A model generated the notes under the pieces. It had not been told where the DNA came from and did no database searches. It saw nothing but the letters and a program-made list of their open reading frames with translations. Shown here in pieces: positions 9,504 through 18,300 of a stretch of DNA of 64,000 nt. Position 1 is the first letter of the stretch; each line of letters starts with the position of its first letter. Source of the DNA: Candidatus Melainabacteria bacterium SSGW_16 (GTDB taxonomy: Bacteria; Cyanobacteriota; Vampirovibrionia; 2-02-FULL-35-15); assembly GCA_004769085.1 (NCBI GenBank), contig DUDS01000035.1:1-64000 (forward strand), in the 5' to 3' direction. The position numbers were made by a program, and so were the translations under genes.

Positions 9504-9517
9504 GAGATTTATTAATT

Positions 9518-11014
9518 ATGCCTACAGCAACATTAACCTATAAAAACAATATTGGCGGCAACCTTTCAGAGAGTTCATCAAAAGACTTTTTTGAAAAATA
9601 CAATCCTGCTGATAAATCAGAACTACTTGGAAAATTCCCAAAATCAAATCAAAAAGATCTCGATAATGCTGTAAGTATTGCAAAAAAAGCCTTTGAGATA
9701 TGGCGTTATACACCTGCGCCAAAAAGAGCTGAGATACTTTATCGTGCAGCAGAAATAACAAAGGATCAAAAAGAAGAACTTTCAAGAATTCTTACCAAAG
9801 AAACAGGTAAACCTATTGTAGAAGCCAGAGGAGAAATCCAGGAAGTAATTGATACTTATTTATTTTTTGCTGGTGAAGGCAGAAGAATTTATGGGCTTAC
9901 AGGTCAAAGTGAATTACAAAACAAATCAATAATTACAATCAGGCAGCCAATTGGAATATGCGGATTAATAAGTGCCTGGAACTTCCCTGCTGCAGTTCCA
10001 AGCTGGAAAGTTGCTCCTGCACTTATTTCAGGAAATGTAGTGATTTTAAAACCATCAAAAGATGCACCAATGTCTGGTTATATGCTCATAGAAAACTTAT
10101 ATAAAGCGGGTCTTCCGAAAGGTTGTGCAAGTATACTATTTGGCACAGGAGAATTTGGGGATCTTATTGTCAGACATCCTGACATAAAAGTTATAAGCCT
10201 CACAGGCTCCGTTGAAGTAGGGAAAATGGTTTATGAAACTTGTGGGAGAATGCTTAAAAAATGTGCTCTTGAGCTTGGTGGAAAAAATGCAATTATAGCC
10301 CTTGAAGATGCAAATCAGGATTTGCTTCTGGAGGGAGTATTATGGGGGGCATTTGGCACCACTGGTCAAAGATGCACTTCAACAAGCAGACTCATATTGC
10401 AAAAATCTTCCTGGAGCAATTCTTTTTTAGAAAAGTTTGTAAATGCTGCAAAAAAATTAACCGTTGGAAACGGACTAAATGAAAAAACCCAGGTCGGACC
10501 ATTAATTACAAGCTCACATAGAGACAATGTTCATGATTTTGTAGAAAGAACAGTTAAAGAAGGTGGTAAAGTTCTTTGTGGCGGGAAATCCCTGACTGGT
10601 GGCGAATATGACAAAGGTAATTTTTATGAACCCACCATTGTTTCAAATATAAAACCAAATATGGAACTTGCCTGCAAAGAAGTTTTTGGTCCTGTTTTAG
10701 CAGTAATAGAAGTTAATGATATTAATGAAGCTGTAAAAGTTGCAAATAATGTTGAGTACGGTTTATCACTTTCCATTTACACAAAAGATATAAATTTAGC
10801 CATGAAAGCAGGAAATGAATTTGAATCCGGCATTGTTTATATTAATGCTCCTACAATTGGTGCTGAATGCGGTGGTGCTGCAGCATTTGGCGGGTGGAAA
10901 AATACCGGAAACGGAACCCGCGAAGGTGGGGTAATGGCACTGGATACTTACACACAGTACAAAACTATTTATATTGATTATTCAGACAGACTGCAAAGAG
11001 CACAGATTGATTAA
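9518..11014 (+). CDS. NAD(P)-dependent aldehyde dehydrogenase
   Basis: Oxidises an aldehyde, probably the semialdehyde made by the preceding aminotransferase, to a carboxylate. The 498 residues cover the whole ALDH fold: ISAWNFPAAVPSWK (about 151), the NAD loop KPSKDAP (about 178), GSVEVGK (about 229), the general base in ELGGKN (about 251), the catalytic Cys in GQRCTSTSR (about 285) and EVFGPV (about 389). The C-terminus (INAPTIGAE, then TGNGTREGG and a VDYS-like end) resembles the semialdehyde/piperideine-6-carboxylate branch rather than betaine aldehyde dehydrogenases. AGGAG lies 11-12 bases before the ATG, so the two genes are one operon. With sucCD elsewhere in the window, a GABA-to-succinate route is plausible but unproven. 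Confidence 0.93.
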   Translation: MPTATLTYKNNIGGNLSESSSKDFFEKYNPADKSELLGKFPKSNQKDLDNAVSIAKKAFEIWRYTPAPKRAEILYRAAEITKDQKEELSRILTKETGKPIVEARGEIQEVIDTYLFFAGEGRRIYGLTGQSELQNKSIITIRQPIGICGLISAWNFPAAVPSWKVAPALISGNVVILKPSKDAPMSGYMLIENLYKAGLPKGCASILFGTGEFGDLIVRHPDIKVISLTGSVEVGKMVYETCGRMLKKCALELGGKNAIIALEDANQDLLLEGVLWGAFGTTGQRCTSTSRLILQKSSWSNSFLEKFVNAAKKLTVGNGLNEKTQVGPLITSSHRDNVHDFVERTVKEGGKVLCGGKSLTGGEYDKGNFYEPTIVSNIKPNMELACKEVFGPVLAVIEVNDINEAVKVANNVEYGLSLSIYTKDINLAMKAGNEFESGIVYINAPTIGAECGGAAAFGGWKNTGNGTREGGVMALDTYTQYKTIYIDYSDRLQRAQID

Positions 11015-11139
11015 TTAAAATCGGATTTATCTTTCCATTACTACTTAACAAGATTTAATTAAACCTATACCTCTTAACATATTAAAACAAACTTGTGATA
11101 CAATAAATTCATAGTTAAAAACAGGGTGATTTTTAATCC

Positions 11140-11192
11140 GGAGGGTGACTCAAAACTAGCTCCTGAGCTAGTTTAGTCATGTTTTGCCAATG
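11140..11192 (+). promoter_or_regulatory. Leader hairpin between Shine-Dalgarno and start codon
   Basis: GGAGGG at 11140-11145 is a strong ribosome-binding sequence but lies 44 bases from the ATG at 11190. Between them is a nearly perfect hairpin. The inner arms are AAACTAGCTC (11153-11162) and GAGCTAGTTT (11165-11174). The outer arms are TGACT (11146-11150) and AGTCA (11175-11179), with a two-base bulge. If it folds, the Shine-Dalgarno ends up about 10 bases from the ATG, or 4 from an in-frame TTG at 11184. No T-run follows, so it is not a standard terminator. Confidence 0.6.
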
Positions 11193-11684
11193 GAAGGCAG
11201 ATGGGTACGTGAAATTAATTTTGAAGAAAATCTTTTAGATAATCATGTTAATTACAGTAAAAATAAAAAGCTAAAAGAACAACTTGAAGTTATCACCGAT
11301 GAAATTATTACTATTTGCTATCAGATAGAAAAGGAAGTGCTTACAAAAGGTTATATTTCTAATGAATTACTAACTCGTTTTGAAGCACTTAATGAATTAA
11401 ACTCAGTTTATAAAAAAGCACTGGGCTATGAAAGTCCTTATATAGTAGATTTTCCAAAAGAACTAATAATAGAGTATAAAATTTTAAAAGAAAAAACAGA
11501 AAAAATTATTGATAATACAAAGAAACAAATAGAGATTATTGGTGGTGTAGAAGAAAGTGAAGTGCTGGTAGAAATTCTAAATTACAGATTTAAATCACTT
11601 TGCATACTTTGTCTTCATTATCAGAGAATTCTTGCTGTAAGCAATAGTTCTCATAGCCTAAGTGCAGAAGAAGTTATGAGCTAA
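11190..11684 (+). CDS. Orphan small helical protein
   Basis: About 165 residues, not recognised. It is rich in Glu, Lys, Ile and Leu with heptad-like spacing through most of its length (LKEQLEVITDEIITICYQIE, EYKILKEKTEKIIDNTKK), so it is probably an all-helical cytoplasmic protein. There is no signal or membrane segment, and two close Cys occur late (LCILCLHY). The start is uncertain: an in-frame TTG at 11184 is also possible, but the ATG fits the folded-leader spacing better. Its 3' end overlaps ribH tail to tail by 11 bases. It may encode a small lineage-specific helical factor; I infer no function. Confidence 0.72.
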   Translation: MEGRWVREINFEENLLDNHVNYSKNKKLKEQLEVITDEIITICYQIEKEVLTKGYISNELLTRFEALNELNSVYKKALGYESPYIVDFPKELIIEYKILKEKTEKIIDNTKKQIEIIGGVEESEVLVEILNYRFKSLCILCLHYQRILAVSNSSHSLSAEEVMS

Positions 11685-12177
11685 ACCTTGCGGGACTTAT
11701 ATTGCTTGATTTCACCTTAAAAGTTACATCAACCATTTCAAGTGCTGCTAAAGCTGCTTCAGAGCCTTTATTCCCAGCCTTTCCACCTGCTCTGTCCAAA
11801 GCCTGATCAATAGTATTTGTAGTAATTATTCCAAAAATTACAGGCATTCCACTAATAGCAGAAAGGCTGCCAATTTGATTGCTTACAGAACTACAAATGT
11901 AATCAAAGTGAGGAGTTTCACCACGGATTACAGCTCCAAGACAAATAACAGAAGAATATTTCTTAATATCAAGAAGGTTTTTTACAATAGCTGGTATTTC
12001 AAATGCCCCTGGCACTTTAACAATATCAATGTCTCTATCTTTAACCCCATATTCCTTCAGTGTTTTTAAACAACCTTCCAAGAGTTTTTCAGTAACAAAT
12101 CCATTAAATTTACTTACAACAACTGCAAATTTATTGTTTTGTCCAGGTTCTGGTTTTCCTTCAATAATATCTGTCAT
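11674..12177 (-). CDS. ribH: 6,7-dimethyl-8-ribityllumazine synthase
   Basis: Condenses 5-amino-6-ribitylaminouracil with 3,4-dihydroxy-2-butanone 4-phosphate, the penultimate step of riboflavin synthesis. The 167 residues match the family, with a short extra N-terminus. Active-site motifs are visible: VSKFNGFVTEKLLEG (aromatic pocket), VPGAFEIP, GAVIRGETPHFDYI containing the catalytic His, and DRAGGKAGNKG near the end. It follows ribBA after 6 bases in the same operon. The C-terminal tail (KVKSSNISPARFSS) extends past the usual end and overlaps the neighbouring convergent gene. Confidence 0.96.
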   Translation of the reverse strand: MTDIIEGKPEPGQNNKFAVVVSKFNGFVTEKLLEGCLKTLKEYGVKDRDIDIVKVPGAFEIPAIVKNLLDIKKYSSVICLGAVIRGETPHFDYICSSVSNQIGSLSAISGMPVIFGIITTNTIDQALDRAGGKAGNKGSEAALAALEMVDVTFKVKSSNISPARFSS

Positions 12178-12183
12178 AGAAAT

Positions 12184-13452
12184 TTAATTTTCTTTCTTCT
12201 TAAGACTTATTACATGACCCATTTTTTCATTTTTTGTCTTTAAATAGTTTTCATTGTGTTCAGTACAGATTTCAATTGGAACTCTACCTGTAACTGTCAG
12301 TCCATAACCTTCAATTCCTACAATTTTTCTTGGATTATTGGTCATAAGTCTTATAGTGGTTAGTCCTAAATCAGTCAGGATCTGTGCACCAACTCCGTAT
12401 TCTCTTAAATCTGCTTTAAAACCAAGCTTTTCATTAGCTTCTACAGTATCATAGCCCTCATCCTGAAGTTCATATGCTTTTATTTTATTTATAAGACCAA
12501 TTCCTCTACCTTCCTGTTTTAAGTAAACCACCACACCAAGTCCTTCCTTTGCAATTTTTTCAAGCGCAAAATGGAGCTGATCATTACAGTCACAGCGGAG
12601 GCTTCCAAAAGTGTCTCCAGTAAGACACTCACTGTGCACTCTTACAAGCACATTTTCTTTATCTTTTATATCTCCACAGACAAGAGCAATGTGCTCTTTA
12701 TTATTTAAAGTATCCCTGTATGCAAATATTGTGAATTCTTTTTCGTGTTTTTCCGCGATTTTGTTTGGCAGTTTTGCTCTTGCTTCACGAATTACAAATC
12801 TTTCCTTGTTTAATCTATAGGAAATAAGCTGTGCAACAGTAATCAGTTTCAGATTATGCTTTCTGGAAAAGCGAAAGAGATCAGGTCTTCTAGCCATAGT
12901 TCCATCTTCATTTAAGATTTCACAAATAACACCGGCTGATTTAAATCCTGCAAGTCTTGCAAGATCAACAGATGCTTCTGTCTGACCCACTCTCTTCAGT
13001 ACTCCACCCTTCCTTGCTCGTATAGGGAAAATATGTCCGGGTCTTGCCAGATCAGATGGAACAGACTGATCATTTATAGCAACCTGAATGGTCTTTGCCC
13101 TGTCACTGGCTGAAATCCCTGTGGTAGTGCCGAATTTTTTATCTGCATCAACACTTACTGTAAAGGCTGTCCCGAAACTGCTTGAATTTTTGTTTACCAT
13201 TTCATGAAGTTCAAGCCTGTTTGCAATATCTTCCTGCAAAGAAAGACAAATAAGTCCACGTCCCTCTTTTGCCATAAAATTAATAATTTCAGGTGTTATT
13301 TTTTCAGCAGCACAGACAAGATCACCTTCATTTTCCCTGTCCTCATCGTCAGCAACAATTATTATTTTGCCAGCACGAACATCTTCTATAGCATCTTCTA
13401 CAGAATCAAATAACTGTTCTTTTAAACCAAGCCCCTGAGTATCTGCTTTCAT
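12184..13452 (-). CDS. ribBA: Bifunctional DHBP synthase / GTP cyclohydrolase II
   Basis: Supplies both precursors of riboflavin. The N-terminal RibB half (about 1-210) makes 3,4-dihydroxy-2-butanone 4-phosphate from ribulose 5-phosphate and shows the acidic metal motif [10 protein letters not shown] (about 36) and RPGHIFP. The C-terminal RibA half (about 211-410) opens the GTP ring and has the zinc Cys cluster in [17 protein letters not shown] (about 272) and [10 protein letters not shown]. At 422 residues the fusion is complete, with both active sites intact. Its ATG overlaps the ribE stop by 4 bases, which supports translational coupling. Confidence 0.97.
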   Translation of the reverse strand: MKADTQGLGLKEQLFDSVEDAIEDVRAGKIIIVADDEDRENEGDLVCAAEKITPEIINFMAKEGRGLICLSLQEDIANRLELHEMVNKNSSSFGTAFTVSVDADKKFGTTTGISASDRAKTIQVAINDQSVPSDLARPGHIFPIRARKGGVLKRVGQTEASVDLARLAGFKSAGVICEILNEDGTMARRPDLFRFSRKHNLKLITVAQLISYRLNKERFVIREARAKLPNKIAEKHEKEFTIFAYRDTLNNKEHIALVCGDIKDKENVLVRVHSECLTGDTFGSLRCDCNDQLHFALEKIAKEGLGVVVYLKQEGRGIGLINKIKAYELQDEGYDTVEANEKLGFKADLREYGVGAQILTDLGLTTIRLMTNNPRKIVGIEGYGLTVTGRVPIEICTEHNENYLKTKNEKMGHVISLKKKEN

Positions 13453-14081
13453 TTATTACCTCTTGCTCCGGAAAGTTTTAACGTGTCAGAATGTTTTAAA
13501 CAGTTAACTATATATCTGCTGATTAAATCCACTTCTAAGTTTACTAAATCAGCAGTTTTTAGCAAGCCCAGATTAGTATTATCTCTTGTAAAAGGGATTA
13601 AAGTAAAGCTAAAAGAATTAATATCAGAATCAATCACTGTAAGGCTTACACCATTTACAGAAATACTGCCCTTTGGTGCAATAAAATATTTGTATTCTTC
13701 AGGAAATAAAATTTTAACAATAATATTGTCATCATCTGAATTTACAGCCAGAACTCTGCCAGTACAATCAATATGGCCTGTTACAATATGTCCATCAATT
13801 TTTCCATCAAAATTTAATGACGGTTCCAGATTAACAAATATACCTTCTTTTAATCCATAAAAATTGGTTTTGTTTATTGTTTCTTCTGTTAGCTGAACTA
13901 TAAAACTTGAAGCTGAGGAATCAAGGCTTGTTATGGTAAGACAACAACCATTTACTGATACACTATCCCCTACATTCAGGCTCTTAAAAATCTCCTGACA
14001 CGAGATATTAAATTCAATAATATTGCCAGATGATTTAATGGCTTTTATGATGCCTTGTTCCTTTATAATGCCTGTAAACAT
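13449..14081 (-). CDS. ribE: Riboflavin synthase alpha chain
   Basis: Dismutates two lumazine molecules into riboflavin, the last step of the pathway. I place the start at the ATG giving [10 protein letters not shown], the canonical N-terminus of this family. An upstream TTG would add nine atypical residues. The roughly 210-residue product shows the expected internal duplication: two lumazine-binding repeats, each with VNGCCLTI or VNGVSLTV and a GHIDCTGRV-type segment. It is the first gene of ribE-ribBA-ribH. No ribD deaminase/reductase is in the window. I see no FMN riboswitch in the short upstream gap. Confidence 0.95.
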   Translation of the reverse strand: MFTGIIKEQGIIKAIKSSGNIIEFNISCQEIFKSLNVGDSVSVNGCCLTITSLDSSASSFIVQLTEETINKTNFYGLKEGIFVNLEPSLNFDGKIDGHIVTGHIDCTGRVLAVNSDDDNIIVKILFPEEYKYFIAPKGSISVNGVSLTVIDSDINSFSFTLIPFTRDNTNLGLLKTADLVNLEVDLISRYIVNCLKHSDTLKLSGARGNK

Positions 14082-14177
14082 ATGAATAGATTGTAGTTCA
14101 AAAGGCAAACTTTTTCAGTTGTTTTACCGATTAAAAAATTCTTAATTAAGGAAATTACTTGCCAATGAAGCTCGAGA

Positions 14178-14192
14178 TGACACTTCGTGTCA
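14178..14192. repeat. Short perfect palindrome at gene end
   Basis: TGACAC-TTC-GTGTCA, six-base arms and a three-base loop, covers the stop codon of the 104-residue gene. Outer arms TGAAG (14166-14170) and CTTCA (14193-14197) could extend it. No T-run follows, so a standard terminator is not supported. A similar sequence occurs near 32522-32547. Confidence 0.55.
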
Positions 14193-14504
14193 CTTCATAG
14201 GATTAAAGCCTTTATAGATAACATCCATTGCACCTTTTTTATAAGCTGTTCCACCTGTAAAAAAGTTAACAATAACCATTCTTTCTGCTTTTAAATAAGT
14301 GTCTCTTCTCCTGATTAACTCTTCCTGCTCAGGTGTTAAGCTGCTCTTTTTCTCAAAAAGGTGTCTGCTGTCAATAACATTGAAATTACTATCAGGAGGT
14401 TTAACCCTTTCTTCCTGCTGCATCTTAGAAAAAGGAATCAGACTCCTGTTGAATGAATAAGTATCATTCTGGTGTTTTGCTAATGTTGCTGTTCTGGCTG
14501 ACAT
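14190..14504 (-). CDS. Orphan small polar protein
   Basis: 104 residues, not recognised. The first half is polar and probably disordered (MSARTATLAKHQNDTYSFNRS). The second half has a helix-forming stretch LTPEQEELIRRRDTYLKAER, then a short hydrophobic patch MVIVNFFTGGTAYKKG. There is no signal peptide. It sits between the riboflavin operon and a repeat copy, on the same strand as both neighbouring genes. The reading frame looks coding, with codon use like its neighbours, but no family comes to mind. Confidence 0.65.
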   Translation of the reverse strand: MSARTATLAKHQNDTYSFNRSLIPFSKMQQEERVKPPDSNFNVIDSRHLFEKKSSLTPEQEELIRRRDTYLKAERMVIVNFFTGGTAYKKGAMDVIYKGFNPMK

Positions 14505-14594
14505 AAATAAAAAATATAAGGTCCTTTCAGACCTCGATGGTACTATTACAGAACATTGTTAAAACAAGGTTAAAACAGGGATTAATAATCTAAA

Positions 14595-14748
14595 GTTAAT
14601 GCCTACCTAGGGCAACACTTCCGAGTAAACTACTTATAAAGTAAGATTGTATCCGATTCATTCGGTACAATCTGAATAATGCGACAAGAAGCTGTTCTAA
14701 GTGGACATTGCAAAGCCCGACAAGCGAAGAATGAGCAAGGAGGGCGGT
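14595..14748 (-). repeat. Dispersed 150-bp structured repeat, copy B
   Basis: The only copy in reverse orientation, 154 bases, the same length as copy A. Its ACCGCCC end begins at the first base of the fthC stop codon region, so it lies in sense orientation immediately after that gene. The central hairpin arms are GATTGTATCCGA (14645-14656) and TCGGTACAATC (14662-14672) on the plus strand. Relative to copy A, one arm base and its partner have both changed, so pairing is kept. Confidence 0.88.
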
Positions 14749-15311
14749 TAGCTAATTACAACCAAATCAACCTTTACATCCCACTCATCCTGAGGAAGTT
14801 CATCATATAAAGATTCTCTTGAGCAACAACCAATTTTTTTACTGTCCGGATTAAGCTTTAAGAACTTATCATAATAACCGCCACCATACCCAATTCTTGC
14901 ACCCTTTTTATCAAAATAAAGACCAGGTACAAGAATTAAATCAATTGGAATTTTTCTTTGGATTTGATCAAAGCATTCGCTCATTTCTGCTACAGGCTCC
15001 ATTATTCCGAATGCACCTTTACTAAGCATTGTTTTTCCATCCTCATATGAAGTCAGAACAAGGGAAGAATCTTTCACTAAAGGTACAAACCAGTGTTTAG
15101 TTTTATCATTGAAAAGACTGTTCAAAGATACCTCACTATCTTTTGCAAGATATGACATAACAGTCTTAGCAGATTTGAACTCTTCTAGCCTGGATATCTT
15201 CTCAGAAATAACAAGGCTTATTTCTTTAAAATCAAGTTTGGTCTTTGCTGCTCTTGCAAGCACTCTGTACTTTTCTTTTTCAGTAAATTTATTCATATCT
15301 TTCTTATACAA
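14748..15311 (-). CDS. fthC: 5-formyltetrahydrofolate cyclo-ligase
   Basis: ATP-dependent conversion of 5-formyl-THF to 5,10-methenyl-THF, returning a stored folate to the one-carbon pool. The 187 residues match the YgfA/MTHFS family. Visible are a basic ATP-binding segment near the N-terminus, LILVPGLYFDKKGARIGYG (about 128-146) and the signature GYGGGYYDKFL (about 145). An internal ATG five codons in (MNKFTEKEK) could be the true start. It is divergent from the spermidine-synthase-like gene across a 60-base gap. Its stop abuts repeat copy B. Folate use links it loosely with metE and gcvH. Confidence 0.92.
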   Translation of the reverse strand: MYKKDMNKFTEKEKYRVLARAAKTKLDFKEISLVISEKISRLEEFKSAKTVMSYLAKDSEVSLNSLFNDKTKHWFVPLVKDSSLVLTSYEDGKTMLSKGAFGIMEPVAEMSECFDQIQRKIPIDLILVPGLYFDKKGARIGYGGGYYDKFLKLNPDSKKIGCCSRESLYDELPQDEWDVKVDLVVIS

Positions 15312-15371
15312 AAAATAAACTAATACTCTATACTATTACATGTATTTTTTTGTAGCAAGCAGGAGAAGATA

Positions 15372-18300
15372 ATGGCAAATACTTCGACCATAACCATGCA
15401 AAGATCAGCAAAAAATAAAAGCACTAATGAGATGGCATACAGATTTGTCTATATTGTTGTTTTCACATGCTTTCTGTTTTCCGGCATAAGCGGACTTATA
15501 TATGAAGTGGTCTGGACCAGAATGCTTACTTATGTTTTTGGCGGTACTACCCTTGCGGTCACCACAGTATTAACTGCATTTCTTGGCGGATTGGCTATAG
15601 GAAGTTACTTTGGTGGAAAATTTATTGATCATTTTAAAAAACCTTTGCTTGCTTACGGTTTACTTGAACTTGCTATCGGAATTTATGGTCTTCTTGTCCC
15701 TATAATCTTTAGCAACAATTTTCTTGCCCCAATATGGCAGACCGTGGTACAGATGTTTGAAAATGTTCAGTTTATTTCTTATCTTGTCAGATTTGTAATT
15801 TCAGTGGTTCTCCTTGCAATTCCTACTGTTCTCATGGGTGCAACCTTACCAGTTCTAAGTAGGTACCTCACTAATGTAAGATCCGACATATTAACTTTTA
15901 ATGTTGGCGCACTGTACACAATAAATACTGTTGGTGCAGTAATCGGGACATTTCTTGCAGGATTTATTTTCCTGCCAGCTGTAGGAGTAAATCTTACAGT
16001 TTATATTGCAGCCTTTTTAAATTTGCTGCTTGCTTCTGCAGTAATATTCCTTGCATCAGCCAACAAAAAAGTCCAGGCTGACACTGTTATTAGTGATGAT
16101 GAAGATCATTCAAACCTAGAAACTCTTATTAGTGAATCCGAAGATGAAATCCCTCTTCATCTGATTAAACTCTCAATGCTAGCTATTATAGTAAGCGGAT
16201 TTGTAGCTCTTACTTTTGAGGTAGTCTGGACCAGAACACTGACTCTCGTCTTTGGTTCTTCAACATATGCATTTTCAACCATGCTTGTTACTTTTCTTAC
16301 AGGGCTTGCTCTTGGCACTGCAATTATGACAAAGTATGTTGAGAAAATCGGCAGACCGGTACTGTGGGTAGGATTAATTTTATGTGGTATAGGAATTGCT
16401 GGTTTTGTAACCGCATGTTTTTTTAATGAACTACCATGGGCATTTCTTTCATTGGCACAAAAACTCCCTGACGATCCTGCCCTAGGCTGGTTTCTTATGA
16501 CACTTCATAAGTTATTTCTGTCAAGCATGATAATGTTTCCACCAACAATTCTTTCAGGAATGCTGTTCCCGCTGGTAATAAGAATTTATTCTGCAAGACC
16601 TGATCATGTTGGTGAGACAGTAGGAAAACTGTATTCGTTAAATACATTAGGTGCCATTCTTGGATCATTTTTTACTGGTTTTATTTTTATACCATTCTTT
16701 GGAATGTTTGGAAGCGGGATTCATACAACAACAAAGCTGGTAATTCTGTTTGCAGTTGCTTTTGGGTTATATCTTATTTATGCAGATGTAATAAACAATG
16801 ACAAACTAAATGAGAAGCAGAGAAAAATATCCACCTCCTGGGTTTATATCTCCAGTGCCGTTGCTCTAATTTCAACTTTAATACTCATGCCGTCATGGGA
16901 CAAATCTCTCATGACAACAGGTGTTGCAATCTATCATTCACTTTCCTATAAAACACTTTCAAAAGAGCAGTTTTTTAAGATTTTTAAATTTGATAACACA
17001 AAAGAAAAAATAAAATTCTACAAAGAAGGACTTACTACTGTCGTATCAATTAATGTAGATGAAAGCGGAAACACTACTCTTTTAAAAAATAATGGTAAAG
17101 TCGATGCAGGCGTTCCGACAGATGGAGATGGACCGTCACAGGCAGACATGGTTACACAGGTATTGCTTGGACAATTACCCCTTATCCTTCACAAAGGTGA
17201 ACCTGAGAATGCACTGGTTGTAGGGCTTGGAAGTGGATGTACCACGGGTTCAGTCCTGAGGTACCCATCATTAAAAAGTGTAAAAGTATGTGAAATTGAG
17301 AAAGCAGTAATAGACGGAAATAAGTTTTTTGAACCTCCAGCTGAAAAAAGTCCTTTTGACGGGAATGGCTCTCCGTTAAATAAAGCAAGGAATCCCTTAG
17401 CCAGTAAAGTAAAAGCAATACATACAGATGGCAGAAATTACTTGCTCACTACGAAGGAAAAATTCGACATTATCATCTCACAGCCAGCTGATCCATGGGT
17501 AAGCGGTGCTTCCCAGCTTTTTACAAAAGAGTTCTGGGAACTCGGTTCAAAACATCTAAAGAAAAACGGGTTGTTCTGTGAATGGATTCAGCTTTATTCA
17601 ATTACGCCTGAATATCTGGGAGTTTTAATCAATACATTCAAACAGGCATTTGGCAAATATGAAAACGGAAAAAAAGTTAAAGACGGTTATGTATATTTAT
17701 TCAGACCCGGGAATGCAGGAGAAATTATTTTAATTGGTTCAAATGAGCCTCTAAAGCTTGATATAGGGAAAATTGAGGAAAGAATCAAAACAAGCTTTAA
17801 GGCAAAGAATAAAGAAGGAAAAGAAGTAGAAGTAACCACCCTTGATGACTTATCAAGGATTTCAATTCATAATGCCGTTGATTTTGTGGCAGAATTCCTT
17901 TTAGGAAACAAGGAAATCGCAAAACTTGCAAAGTCAGCCACCAGCAGTGTTTCCCGTTTAAAATCTCTGCCTCTTGAAAAAAGGGTAAACACAGACGATA
18001 ACGTAATTATTGAATTTGAAGCACCAAAGAAGCTTCATTTATTCTATGCACCAATTGGAGATAACCTTATCTCCATTGGAAAAGCAACTGACGGAAATAT
18101 AGAAAAATATTTGACTAATTACGGGAATACTGACCGTGAAAAAGCAGGTTTTCTGGCAAAGCTGGCAATTGTACATGCTAAAAAAGCAAGTTTCCAGGAT
18201 GCTAAAAAAACAGAACAGGATCCTAATTTAAGAACTGCGGAATATCTTGCAAACAGAGCTCTTGTTCTCTCTCCTACAGTCGAATCATATATTGCAAAAT

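Noticed and set aside
11146-11179. Intrinsic terminator after the aldehyde dehydrogenase gene
   Set aside because: No T-run follows on either strand, and the hairpin lies between a ribosome site and a start codon.
13453-14189. FMN riboswitch upstream of the riboflavin operon
   Set aside because: The gap before ribE is far too short and shows none of the conserved RFN helices.
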